The notes under the pieces are model-generated. The model did not search any database. It was not told where the DNA came from and was given only the letters and a program-made list of their open reading frames with translations. From Actinernus sp. WN-2022 (Eukaryota > Cnidaria > Anthozoa > Actiniaria > Actinernidae), in assembly GCA_030867875.1 (NCBI GenBank), contig JAOWCC010000936.1, positions 248,001-312,000 on the forward strand: DNA of 64,000 nucleotides. The letters run 5' to 3'. A program made the position numbers and the translations under genes. Below are positions 54,397 to 64,000 of the stretch, one piece after another (position 1 is the stretch's first letter; every line of letters starts with the position of its first letter).

Positions 54397-54470
54397 GCAT
54401 GTGTTTTATCAAGTCTAAAAATTCTCGGGCTTCGCCCTCGAATTTTTAAACTTGATAAAACACTGCTGTT
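54397..54470. repeat. Hairpin GTGTTTTATCAAG
   Basis: GTGTTTTATCAAGTCTAAAAATTC and inverse over a CGGGCTTCGCCC loop. Confidence 0.75.
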
Positions 54471-55009
54471 CGTGTTTTAAACAGTACGTAAGACTCGGTA
54501 TGTATTTTACCGGTTGAGAAATAAAGACGTTATTATTAGTCTTCAAATTAAGGAAGGCATACAATCAATAGGCTAGCCCACTTTCGATATATACCTCACT
54601 AGTCACACACAAACGTTTCAATATGAAGCTGCAGAATAAATAAAATGTAATATATATTTTTCGCTTGGCTCAGTGTTGTCCCATGCATTTCAAATCTTTC
54701 GGGAATAATATTCTTTGTGCGAAGTATTTCCATATCAATGTATCTCCTCATGCGTTAACCAGAAATAAAAGAAACAATGCACAAGGGGATGGTCACGTGA
54801 TCTGAAATGGGACAACATTGAGCCAAGCGAAAAAGGTATATTTCTAATATTCTTTGCGCAAATAATATATTTCATTTACCCGGGAAATATGAGGATATGG
54901 AAACCTTTGTGCGTGACCGAATTGAGTCATTACATGTATAGCAAAGATGGCTATTGAACACTTCATATAACAAGGGTAATATTTTTGTTTTCATACTATA
55001 TGTAAGGGT

Positions 55010-56235
55010 TAGAGACTGCTTGTGAGTTCTTTATCGACAAATACAGGCACGCGCTGACTGTACGATGAACGAAAAATAATGAATACTGCATGGGGCCGAA
55101 GTTTTAGCTCAAGTTTTAGCTTTAGCAAGAAATGTTCGTATTCAGATGTAGTTGTGATGAGATTTTGGGATGGCATCGACAAGAAGTTCGAGCTTCAATG
55201 GCGGCTCAACTGGCAACTGGCCGTGATGGACGAAGAAAACAAATCTGGCCGCAGAAAGATTTTCAAGAGCCTGAAAGAACACTGGAGAACGTGTCAGGAT
55301 AGCCCACAAGAGTATAGTCCTTGTCTGGAAAATTTAGGGAGCCTGAAACGATTTCAAACACCGCTTTTGAGATGCGAGTTTCGTGTTTACAGTACCCGGG
55401 TTTCGGCGGCCAGTGAAATTACGCTTCGGTTGTTCATTCCTGCTTGCATTCGTCCCCTTTAATACGTTTCTGACTACAAGAACTCTTGAATTTGAAAGTA
55501 ATTTTATCTCACTGAAAGTTGGAGAGAGAATAGATGAGTACATTTTGTAGGTTCTCATCGAGAAAGCACAACTCGCATACCTAGAAATGTAGTTTACGGT
55601 AAAATACGGTAAATTCGACAACCGGTCACTGAAACTCGCCAGAATGTGTTTCTCTTCAGCCTGAATCTCCATTGCGGCAGTGATAACAATACAAAGATGT
55701 TTTTCTAACTGAATGCCTTCGACCAAGAGCCAGTTTGTATTATAATATAACTGTCGTTGTATCGCGATCGCAAGGAACTGAAAGTCATTACAGTTTCTCA
55801 AGTGTTATGCATATCATTAAATTGCTTGAAACCTGTTCATGCGCATCTCATGACAGAGCCCCTTTAAGTATATAGCAGCATGTTGCCTTTTCCAGTGTCG
55901 GTCATTAATTTTTTTCGTCAATTGCCTCAAGGCAGGCGTTTTCTTTCTTCCTGCCCCGACTCGTTTACCTCCCCTTCCTCCAGAGCCTTCATTCATCACA
56001 ATTTCGAACAAAAAAATGTAAAAATGAAATACTCTATATTTAGAATGAATGCTAAACAAAACGTTCCTGCAAAAATAATGTTTTTGAGGTTCGAAATTAG
56101 AGCGATGGAAATGGATTCCTGAAAGGTTCCTTCGGAGGGAGGTTTGATTTGGTACCGCTGGAGTCGGAAATCAAATTTTGCCTTTGGCCGTGCGATAGCC
56201 TGGTAACGAATGAGCGCTGACCAAGCCCCTTTCAT
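55010..56235. mobile_element. Copy-2-specific insert with two short frames
   Basis: This stretch replaces an unrelated 0.8-kb stretch of copy 1 (44805-45590). On plus, 55079-55462 is an unrecognised 127-codon frame (W-D-G-I-D-K-K-F-E-L-Q-W-R-L). On minus, 55817-55999 encodes G-G-R-G-G-K-R-V-G-A-G-R-K-K, a basic AT-hook-like start I associate with TE-encoded proteins in invertebrates. No transposase core seen. Confidence 0.4.
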
Positions 56236-56505
56236 TATTTTATTTATCGTCGACGCATGAGGAGAGACATTGATTTGGACATACACTTCGAACAAATAAT
56301 ATTATTCCCGAAAGATTTGGAATGTGACAACATTGAGCCAAGAGAAAGAGTTATATTGATTATATATCCTATGCCGGTACAATATTAAGTTTATTGTTTG
56401 AATAAACGTACTTAGAGTATTTCATTATAAACGTCTATTTCTTTGACCCAGAAATATAGAATCAAATTTAATTGTTAATGATCTTAAAAACATACTGTTT
56501 TATAC

Positions 56506-56576
56506 CTTCCATTTGATGCAGATAGTAGTTGAGTTTGGTGATGTTATGTTGACAATGGCGGGGATGGCTGTGGGTG
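56506..56576 (-). CDS. FN3 domain, first-half exon (host gene)
   Basis: 71 nt between GCTATAG-side acceptor and GTATAA donor. Encodes A-P-T-A-I-P-A-I-V-N-I-T, S-P-N-S-T-T-I-C-I-K-W-K. A Cys replaces the Tyr of its duplicate at 46040. The furthest-upstream exon of the gene that I can identify in the window. Confidence 0.78.
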
Positions 56577-57298
56577 CTATAAATTTCGTGCATAATTCAT
56601 TAGTAATAAGATAATGATGACAAATTAAAATACCAATTCTTAAGCACATAGTACAAACAAATCAAGTACAACCTGAGGCAACATTTTGCAGTTATCAATA
56701 AATAAAAGTTATTTATCAACAACTAAACTATTTGTTATATCAATATCTTAAAAGGTATAAATATCGGTCTGCGCCCGCTCCCAATGTATACGTTTCCATT
56801 CTCGTCGGCTCTAAATGTTATGTTTGATATACCAGCTGTACATTACTGCAGAAACAGCAAACTAGATTGGTTAAATATTATCAGTTCCATGTTCTGCCCA
56901 GTTCTATGATTATAATCAATAGAAAAGTAATACTATATAAAGCTGTATTTCGTCAACATTTTAAGCAATACTTTAAAAAATATTGTTTAAAGTTGTAAGC
57001 TTTTTCCCCCTGAAAATGATAAATGTTAGTATTAAGTCCAATAAAGTATATCATAATCATAAAGTAAATCCTACAATAATTATATGACCTAAATGTGACA
57101 TGACGTATCTTTAAATCAGGTTTCAATGGGATTTTAGAAAACGCCCTTCCTTGAAACAATAATCTTCAGTAATTTACTCTATATGAAGCCCCGTTTCGGT
57201 CCTCATCAACACTCAAAAAGTAACTTGAACTCACAATAACCTCTACACACGAACCTCACTTTGCGTAAGCATTTAACTGCTGAATATAATAGCAGCTG

Positions 57299-57710
57299 CT
57301 GCGGTTACACTATCCCAGATAAAGTTGTTTACCCAGTAAAACTGGCCCCATTAAAATCCATCTGGGGTTTGAATTTACCTGGGTACAGCGGTTACACGAA
57401 GACTGTTGAATATCACGCCCCAGTAACTTTGTGGCTTCGTTGATCTTCGCGTCGTTGATCAAAACAATCACGCCTCTTGAGAGCTGTCAGATCCCTTAAA
57501 TGCCATTGGCTAAACTGTCTGGAATCGGTAGCGAGACCTAAGACCTATCTGGGGTGCTATCAAGGGAAAGTTCCATTGTTCTTTCTTTCGTAACTATGGA
57601 AATATAACTAAGTACGTTTACTCCTGTGGAAATGGGATAGACACGAAAACACGAATTTACCCAGGTAAATTTCCAATATACCTAGTAAAACTGGTCTAGT
57701 GTAACCGCAG
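57299..57710. mobile_element. Miniature element with CTGCGGTTACACTA ends
   Basis: CTGCGGTTACACTA (57299-57312) and inverse (57697-57710). Inside, ACCCAGTAAAACTGG-like and TTACCTGGGTA blocks are also partly inverted. No coding sequence. Confidence 0.65.
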
Positions 57711-57719
57711 CTATTGTGT

Positions 57720-58410
57720 GAGATTTTTAAGAAATTCCAAATGAATTTGACAAATCCATGGGTACTATTTGAATACTCCCACCTTTGTATTCCTTTGTCT
57801 TCATACCTTTTATTTTTTCTCCATAGACCTCTACACGTACAGTTTTCCAGCTGTGATATGACAACGGAATAAAGCGAATGTATCTCAGTACGGTTTGGAA
57901 ATAAAGGTTGTTCTTTTTGATCGTGCGCGCATCCTCATTGCCGATGAATACCTAATAAGGCAATATGAAAGATCAGCTGTTTATACTCAAAGATATCAGG
58001 AGTATTAGACCCCCACATTTTCTCCCCATTATTCCTCATTTCGAAAGCATCTTAAAATTAGATCAACTTAATTTTCGTTTCATATCAGTGCACTTTTATA
58101 ATGATTTAGATGAGTTTACTGCGATATTAACAAGTTTTAAGACAACCTGTCTGGGACAATAGATATATCAATGGACTGATTGACAATAAGTACTATGCTA
58201 GCTTTTATCAAAGTTATTTCAAACAACAACAGATATATATGTGACAAACGCAAGCATGTACTTGCGAATCCGCTAAAGCAAAAGCCCTCGCCGAATAACG
58301 TTTTGCTTTGGTCACATTTAATTCATTCCATTCTATATCAATGGAAAAAAGATACTAAAACAAAGCAATATTGAGGACTTAGAAACTCCCAATGGAATAT
58401 ATATAGACCG
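57720..58410. other. Intergenic or intronic DNA, no gene recognised
   Basis: Two short plus-strand frames (57965-58162, 58180-58374) have LINE-like amino-acid composition but no motif I can name. Confidence 0.4.
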
Positions 58411-58625
58411 GTTACAGCGTCATTGGTTACCGTTGTCAAGGCCGAACTGGAGGTCAACCACAATGAAAACAACAGTCAAAGACAGTGAATACACTGAGCT
58501 AATGCAGCGAAAAAAGCACCGTATATTTCTCAGAAATGTCATCTAAACGTTTTTACCCGGCTATTTTAAAGGGTTATAACCTGAAGAGTCTCGAGAAATA
58601 TATCTAACGAAGGTGAATTACGTAG

Positions 58626-58860
58626 ATGGACAGGATCCATACGAGATTCCGAGGGAACTGGAAAGACGATCTGGAGACTTGGCCTAGCGTTACCTACATA
58701 CATGTCGGAACGTATCTGCTGTTTAAGGAAAGCCCGTATACATATGACCAGCTCATTAACTATAAAATAAAGCCTTCAGTGCTACCAGAACTTTGCAAAT
58801 GGCTTGGTCAGGGAAGGCTTGAACCACAAACGTCTGATGATAGTGAAGGTAAGTACGTGC
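58626..58860 (+). pseudogene. TE-type exon relic, left arm
   Basis: Reads D-G-Q-D-P-Y-E-I-P-R-E-L, K-D-D-L-E-T-W-P-S-V-T-Y and E-S-P-Y-T-Y-D-Q-L-I-N-Y-K, ending at a GTAAGT donor. It resembles a block (NPY-x-IP…W-x-x-D…WP…L-KAYKSLEAY) that I remember from TE-derived proteins in invertebrates and fish. Relative to the other arm it has a 2-bp deletion (CTGGAAAG vs CTGTGGAAAG) and a 4-bp insertion (AACTATAAAATAAAGCC), so it is dead. Confidence 0.6.
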
Positions 58861-59136
58861 GTGACGACCGTCGCGTCGTTGTTTACTCGATGGAGTGAAC
58901 GTGAAATCTGATCGACGTTCAAACGAAATACAAACATTTATCTCTTCAGCAGGTTTAAGCGGACATTCTTTGTGAACAGTTAATACTCCCTGGGTTGTCT
59001 GTGATCTCTCGGGAAATATATTGGCAGGTCACTGTGACTGTATGGCTGGCCTTGGGGAAAGCTGCAGTCTTCTATTAGCTGAACGACGTGACTCACTCAA
59101 AGGATTCTGGGATCACACTCGATCGAGTAAACAACG

Positions 59137-59390
59137 ACGCGACAATCGTCACGCACGTACTTACCTTCGCTATCATCAGACGCGTTTGTCGCCAAATGAC
59201 TTCCCTTATCCAGCCATTTGCAAAGTTCTGGTAGCACTGAAGGCTTTTATAGTTCATGAGCTGGTCCTGTGTATACGGGCTTTCCTTAAACAGCAGCTAC
59301 TTTCCGACATCTAGGCCAAGTCTCCAGATCGTCTTTCCACAGTGCCCTCGGACTCTCGTATGGATTCTGTCCATCTACGTACTTCAGCCC
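59137..59390 (-). pseudogene. TE-type exon relic, right arm
   Basis: On minus: D-G-Q-N-P-Y-E-S-P-R-A-L-W-K-D-D-L-E-T-W-P then, after a ~25-bp deletion, Y-T-Q-D-Q-L-M-N-Y-K-S-L-Q-C-Y-Q-N-F-A-N-G-W and a GTAAGT donor. The two arms carry complementary damage. Confidence 0.6.
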
Positions 59391-59625
59391 TGGACTTCAG
59401 CTTCGTTTGATATCTTTCTCGAGACTCTTCAAGTTGTAAACCTTCAAAATAGTCGGGTATTAAACTTTTAGATGGCAATTCTGAGAAATAAACGGTACTT
59501 TTTTCGCTGCATTAACTCGGTGTATTCACTGTGTTTGACTGTTGTTTTGATTGTGGTTGACCTCCAGTTCGGCCTTGACAACGGTAACCAATGACGCTGT
59601 AATCAGTCTATTAAGTATCGTATGA

Positions 59626-59750
59626 TATGATAATAACTATATCCAACTGCATGAATTAAAAGCGAAAGTATATATTGTGACAATTAATTAATTATGTCAC
59701 AATATATACTTTCGCTTTTAATTTATGCACTTGGATAGAGTTATCATCAT
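59626..59750. repeat. Long hairpin
   Basis: GATAATAACTATATCCAACT…AATTAAAAGCGAAAGTATAT-ATTGTGACA faces its inverse around TTAATTAATTA. Almost perfect over ~55 bp per arm. Confidence 0.85.
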
Positions 59751-59759
59751 ATTATAAAA

Positions 59760-60650
59760 TGAAATTCACATCGCCAACATCGCAATTTAACATCGAAGAA
59801 AGAGCAGGACAGTCTATAGATTTTCAGACGGTACGTGGTCGTCCGTTCACTTCCTCCCCCTTCCCGTTCATGTTCATAGATTTTCATGTTCCTGATATCA
59901 TTACAGAAGTGTAGAACAGTCGTGAAGTAGAGGCTTTTACTAGTTAGATCTATCAGCTTTCATGCACCGTAAAAACATTCTACAAATTCAAACTTCTGTC
60001 GATTTCTCAGAATGGTATCTTGTTTGAGCTGCTGTGGTTCTTTGGAAAACAGGATTTTTTTAAGCGGAAGTTTGTGTGCAGCATTTGCAGGACAGTGTAT
60101 GAGAATGCATACAAGAAAGATCGGCCTCGACTCCATGCCGTAAAGTTTATTGCTGTGACCTTAGCACTTTTACGCTTTTAGTTTTATTCTTAAAACGATT
60201 TGAAGCTTGATATTTATGCAAGACCGTACAGTTGTTCTAGTTGTTCTTTTGTATCAGAGATTGTTTTAATCGGACTTTTTGTGCAAAGTTTAGATGCCAT
60301 TTCCGAACATGAACTTACGGCGGAAAACCAAATTGCCAAAATCAAGTGTGTTAATAATTCTGAAAACATAAATATTCATCCAGATGCCATGAAACGTTTT
60401 CCATAGCATACTCAGTATGTGTGTTCACTCCTGTAAAAAAATCATAAAACTGATTCCATGAAAGATTTGGTCTTTTCCATGAGCCAAAACCATAGGAGAA
60501 TGTTTGATCTAAACCATGAGATTTATGAGCAGAGGAAGATTAGTGATTTTCCAAAGTCCGTACGTAGATTCACAAACACATCGTTTTGATGGATGAAAGA
60601 TTCCAATGCTTTCTTCTGCTCTGGATGTAGCTTCGAAATCCCAAAAACCT
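59760..60650. other. No gene recognised
   Basis: One 68-codon plus frame at 60200 has no recognisable motif. GATTTTCA occurs twice near 59819 and 59881. Otherwise featureless. Confidence 0.45.
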
Positions 60651-60669
60651 TTCAACTTCGGTCGACACA

Positions 60670-61590
60670 CTGCTCAAATTCTTCACCAACGCCATTTAGC
60701 AAAATATATGCGAGCAAACGAACAATTTATGCAACATGAATAAGGTTATAGTGCCACGCTTCAATAGCAATTACGTGAAGAATTCGATAGCATATAGAGC
60801 GTTAATTGTGTGGAACCTGCTCACCCCTGACTTACCGGAGACCTCTAATGTCAAGAACTTTACTAGTATGGCTATTAAATCACAGACCCTGTATAGTTTT
60901 GATTTTGGTGCTGAATCACCGCCACAGGAACCCATTACCAGGAGCGTTCCTCTGTTATGGGTTGAGTTCCCAGCACAGGAGTAGATGAGGCTATTTTTAG
61001 ATTCGAAATTCCCGCGAAAAGAGGTTGCCGCCATGTTGGTGCCCTTAAACAATAGATTCCTCGTTAGCTTCTTTCGTTGGGGCACCAACATTTGAATCTC
61101 TGGGGATTGAGTGAAAACAAGCAATTCGAATTCCCGCGTTGAAAGTGAGAAGAATGATAATGAGAAGTGACGTTAGCTATCTGATTGGCTAAGAATAGCC
61201 TACCTTTGTTCTTTTTCGCGCGAAACGCAATGCTAAAAATAGCCTCATCTACCTCTGTGCTGGGGTACAGACACAGTGGGGAAGATGGACGCTCCTGGTA
61301 ATGGGCTCCTGCCGCCAATAACGATAATTTTATATATTACTGAATTATTGTTTTTAAATATAGATGCTTAATAACAATGATATGGACAGAGCAGATTTTG
61401 ACTTTTACTTCTATACTAGCGTTAATTTTAAATAGTTAGTTTTAACAATATTATATATAGTTAGTATTTTAATGTGAAATTTGTATATAGTTAATTAGTT
61501 TCTTTTAGCATTATAGATGACCCCACAAGCGGTAACGCTTTAATCTTTTATCGTGTTTAAATAAAAGTTATTGTCTTTTATTTTATTGTA
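60670..61590 (+). pseudogene. LINE ORF2 C-terminal remnant and 3' tail, interrupted
   Basis: 60680-60900 gives, with one frame change, I-Y-A-S-K-R-T-I-Y then V-P-R-F-N-S-N-Y-V-K-N-S-I-A-Y-R-A-L and V-W-N-L-L-T, the terminal block of CR1/L2/Jockey-type ORF2. After the miniature element at 60925-61311 the 3' untranslated part continues to about 61590, ending AAATAAAAGTTATTGTC-TTTTATTTTATTG. Confidence 0.65.
60925..61311. mobile_element. Miniature element, CAGGAGCCCATTACCAGGAGCG family
   Basis: CAGGAACCCATTACCAGGAG at the left, exact-type inverse CTCCTGGTAATGGGCTCCTG at the right. Inner pair GTAGATGAGGCTATTTTTAG and inverse. Same family as 17779/29591, 62600 and 62784. Confidence 0.8.
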
Positions 61591-61599
61591 GCACATTCC

Positions 61600-62095
61600 T
61601 TAAATTCCAGACTTTGTCAAAAGTGTAAAGTTCGCTCTGATTGGTTGAAATATAGACAATTGGGAACATGAAAGTCTATGAAGTCCACCAGATGGGGATG
61701 GAGAGGAAGTGAGCGGACGACCTCGTACCGTCTGAAATTCAGGCTAGACAGTCTTTGATTTAGAGTAATGTCTATCGAAGATTAAAAAGTACGAAAATTG
61801 ACGTATCCTATCCGTTTAAATTCGAACTCGAAGTTAGTAATGTATTACGAAGTGAACTATATAAAATTCTCAACCAATAATTAATGAGCTTTTTAGTCAA
61901 TCAGAGGACCGCATTTGGTCAGGTGGATGAGTTTGGAAACCCAATGAAACACCAGTTTAAAATCACTAGTGTTTGGACCATATTTTCATCCCTAGTGATG
62001 AAACTGTTTCCTTAATCATCATATTCATGAACCACTAACTACTTACATACTGGTAAACTACAAGTAAGAAGTTAAGAAGTAAAGAAACGACATAG
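61600..62095. other. No gene recognised
   Basis: GAAACCCAATGAAACACC…CATCCCTAGTGATGAAACTG near 61940-62010 contains a short inverted CACTAGTG pair. Nothing else identifiable. Confidence 0.4.
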
Positions 62096-62107
62096 AAAGA
62101 AAAAATG

Positions 62108-62178
62108 TGCCTGGAGTTCGAACCTCGACCCTTCCAACCGGCATGTACTAACTTGTCACCACTACGCTATTGGTACGC
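62108..62178 (-). repeat. tRNA-derived SINE head or tRNA pseudogene
   Basis: On minus: TAGCGTAGTGG (62159-62169) fits pol III box A and GGTTCGAACTCC (62113-62124) fits box B, at tRNA-like spacing. The T arm pairs at 4 of 5 positions but the acceptor stem does not, so it is not a functional tRNA. A T-rich run follows on minus. Confidence 0.65.
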
Positions 62179-62289
62179 TTGATAGCAAAGAATAATAAGC
62201 CATATATTTCATAATTATATACAACAGTCCAAACGGTGAACAATACTTGCTAATGATGTTTGAAAAGAAGCGTAAGTTAAATTTCGGTT

Positions 62290-62460
62290 TAGTCATTCGC
62301 ATGAGAAGTAATTTCTAACACTTATTGTTCGTGTTTCATCAGTGGATCCAAATATCGAGAAAACAATAAAACCATCGAGGCTAGGCCTCTCGGGTTTCAA
62401 TTGTTTTCTCAATATTTGGATCCCTGATGAGTTTGAAATAGTACTTCTCAAACTTATTAA
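62290..62460. repeat. Foldback repeat with GGATCCAAATAT core
   Basis: ATCAGTGGATCCAAATAT-GAGAAAACAAT and inverse ATTGTTTTCTCAATATTTGG…CCTGATGA, with outer GAGAAGTA…TACTTCTC also inverted. Confidence 0.8.
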
Positions 62461-62599
62461 TAATTCATGAGGCGAATACAATAGAAGTCATGACCATGAC
62501 GGGTATTTAGAAATCGTTTCCAAATACAGCTCGCACTTCAAGACTTTTAGATCGCTAATTTTATCATTAAAGTGGAGTTTGAGAAGCCATGCAAAACAC

Positions 62600-62820
62600 C
62601 AGGAGCCCATAACTAGGAGCGTCCGATATCTCCTATAGATGGTTTGCACTCAATCCCCAGAGATTCAAATGACAAAGGGCATGGCGGCCATGTTGATGTG
62701 CAGAACAAAAGAAGATAACGAAGAATATATTGTTAACTGTACACCAACATGGCGGCTATGACGTAAAGTGCAAAGGGTCCATACAGGAGCCCATTAACAG
62801 GAGCGTCCATATATACTATA
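62600..62820. repeat. Two direct copies of the CAGGAGCCCATTA family terminus
   Basis: CAGGAGCCCATAACTAGGAG at 62600 and CAGGAGCCCATTAACAGGAG at 62784, each continuing GCGTCC-AT. Between them AACATGGCGGC-type sequences are inverted. Probably two overlapping miniature elements. Confidence 0.65.
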
Positions 62821-62929
62821 CCCGTGAGTCAGCGAATGACCGGTTTGAGCTATTTTTAGAACATGTTTCCCGGGTAACTGCCTTCTGCTGCGATCGTGCA
62901 TATGCTTGCCGTAATTATCGAGATTAAGA

Positions 62930-63660
62930 ATGATCTATTGTTCTTTGAGGTGATTTTACTAACGCTGCAAATAACGCCGCTGTTATAATTGTTATAAAAA
63001 AATCACACTCTATAGAACAAAAAACATCTTCATTAGTACCGCTGGTATTTATTACATAGTTCATTTAATTAGATACGAGAATGTAATTACTTAGTTCTAT
63101 ATTTTTCTATTATTATTTTGCATTTCTGATTGTGGTTGTATACTTATTGATATCTGCTTCAGTTATAATATTAAAATATAAAAGAGAAGTACACAATATG
63201 ATCAGCAAAGAAAAGACAAATACGTTTTTCAGAAACACAGTCGCTTAAGAAGAGTGGTCGCTAAGAATAATCACGTAATGCGATAATACTGACTATAGCA
63301 ATTTCTTTTAGTATAATAATAACACATATTTTAAATTAAATTGTGTTTATATCTATAAACGTTGTATATTTTCAACACGAGCCAGCAGTAATTGGCAACA
63401 GGTGATGTGGTGTTCCTGCCCTATTACGAATTCTTATTTTTTTTTATGGCAAAGCTAAATAGAGATATTTACATGTTAAGAGCTTGATATCGTTTTTAAT
63501 CACGAGTTTTTAATGCCATATTGCGAGTCTTCGCCATTACTTTCAGAAAACAGTAAAGCCAGCGCGGACGCGCCGTCAAGCCTATCTTGGCGGGAAACTG
63601 GCGTCAGCATTCAGCAAAATATAATACAAGCAATTTGATTGGTCTAGGTAATTTATTATG
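62930..63660. other. No gene recognised
   Basis: AT-rich, no motif, repeat or exon-like frame recognised. Confidence 0.45.
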
Positions 63661-63679
63661 GGAAATTTGATTGGGCAAT

Positions 63680-63900
63680 ATCCCACTTCCGAATATGCGC
63701 CAACTTCCGAGATATGCCTCACTACCTACATACAAAGGAATTCTGTAGTTTGTCACGATCGACTGAGCATTATGCACGGAGCTTCATAGTGATTCCTTTG
63801 TGTATATATAGGAAGTGAGACATATCTCGGAAGTGGGCTATACAACCCGTGAAGTGATATGATCGTATTACTTCACCGTGAAGTAATATCATATCACTTT
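63680..63900. mobile_element. Foldback elements at the right edge
   Basis: CCGAGATATGCCTCACTACC…ACAAAGGAAT at 63707 is mirrored by ATTCCTTTGTGTATATATAG and GTGAGACATATCTCGGAAGTGGGCTATA ending ~63842, distantly like family H. A second hairpin, GTGAAGTGATATGATCGTATT…, lies at 63849-63902. Confidence 0.7.
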
Positions 63901-64000
63901 ACTTTTGATACGGATTGTATTCACGACTTTATCACACTGATATCGACAGGACCCTAGGTATGTAATAAATAAATGTTATAGAGCGCTATACACCGTCACG

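Larger units (their letters stand above)
51270..57170. repeat. Segmental duplication, copy 2
   Basis: Collinear with 41727-46640. TTTAAATCAGGTTTCAATGG then CGCCCTTCCTTGAAACAATA occurs both at its end (57112-57160) and just before its start (51182-51230), which places the two copies head to tail. Confidence 0.85.
58415..59599. mobile_element. Foldback element with ~590-bp arms carrying paired pseudogene exons
   Basis: CAGCGTCATTGGTTACCGTT at the left is inverted at the right, with TA on each side. The arms stay homologous nearly to the centre (~59000). Each arm carries the same exon relic, in opposite directions (58620-58860 plus, 59137-59385 minus). Confidence 0.8.

Noticed and set aside
58180..58374. 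LINE-like short frame
   Set aside because: Amino-acid composition resembles LINE proteins but no diagnostic block could be found, so it is not called.

Overview
The window is nuclear DNA from an animal, most likely an early-branching marine invertebrate (sponge or cnidarian; I cannot decide which). It is AT-rich with very long introns, GT-AG exons in phase 1, no operons or bacterial-style genes, and a dense, repeatedly nested load of transposable elements (TEs).

Host gene. The only clear host gene runs on the minus strand through the whole window and enters and leaves beyond both edges. Its exons encode fibronectin type III (FN3) domains. Two domains are single exons (36627-36923, 35258-35563). 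The others are split into a 71-nt first-half exon and a ~225-nt second-half exon (56506-56576 + 51581-51806; 46040-46111 + 42046-42275; 2262-2332 + 1711-1933; 223-293 with its partner off the left edge). The 51.3-57.2 kb and 41.7-46.6 kb exon pairs are a tandem duplication, and the 42 kb copy carries a 4-bp frameshift.

Main find. The 33-kb intron between 35258 and 2332 holds an 11.5-kb DNA transposon at 17932-29430, with ~0.3-kb terminal inverted repeats (TIRs) and a perfect 6-bp target duplication TACCAG. It encodes a spliced DDE integrase-core transposase (plus strand, four exons from 20814 to 27091; it resembles the group I know as IS3EU). Convergent to it is an uninterrupted 422-aa alpha-type protein kinase gene (27830-29098, minus), whose ATG lies just inside the right TIR. 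A eukaryotic cut-and-paste transposon carrying an atypical alpha-kinase is the most interesting thing here. The element is itself nested: it sits inside a palindromic miniature element (17779-29591). Its transposase leader was hit by a TTAA-flanked Kolobok-like element (18339-20740). Its introns were hit by small Tc1/mariner-like foldback elements, a minisatellite and a LINE with an intact 844-codon endonuclease/reverse transcriptase frame (23398-26210).

Other layout. 0-9 kb: FN3 exons, short tandem repeats and small inverted-repeat elements. 9.3-10.0 kb: LINE remnant on minus. 12.6-17.4 kb: dispersed repeats, and a LINE remnant split by a miniature element. 29.6-35 kb: dispersed promoter-plus-exon family, further miniature elements and a 1.2-kb purine/pyrimidine inverted satellite. 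36-41.2 kb: direct repeats, a hAT-like miniature element and a possible 3.6-kb element with inverted ends. 46.6-51.2 kb: a 4.5-kb element with CCCTGG termini, containing a 2.2-kb tandem duplication; its empty site survives in the duplicated FN3 copy. 57-64 kb: foldback elements with paired pseudogene fragments, a LINE tail, a tRNA-like SINE head and hairpins. Several insertions can be ordered in time because duplicated segments preserve filled and empty sites side by side.
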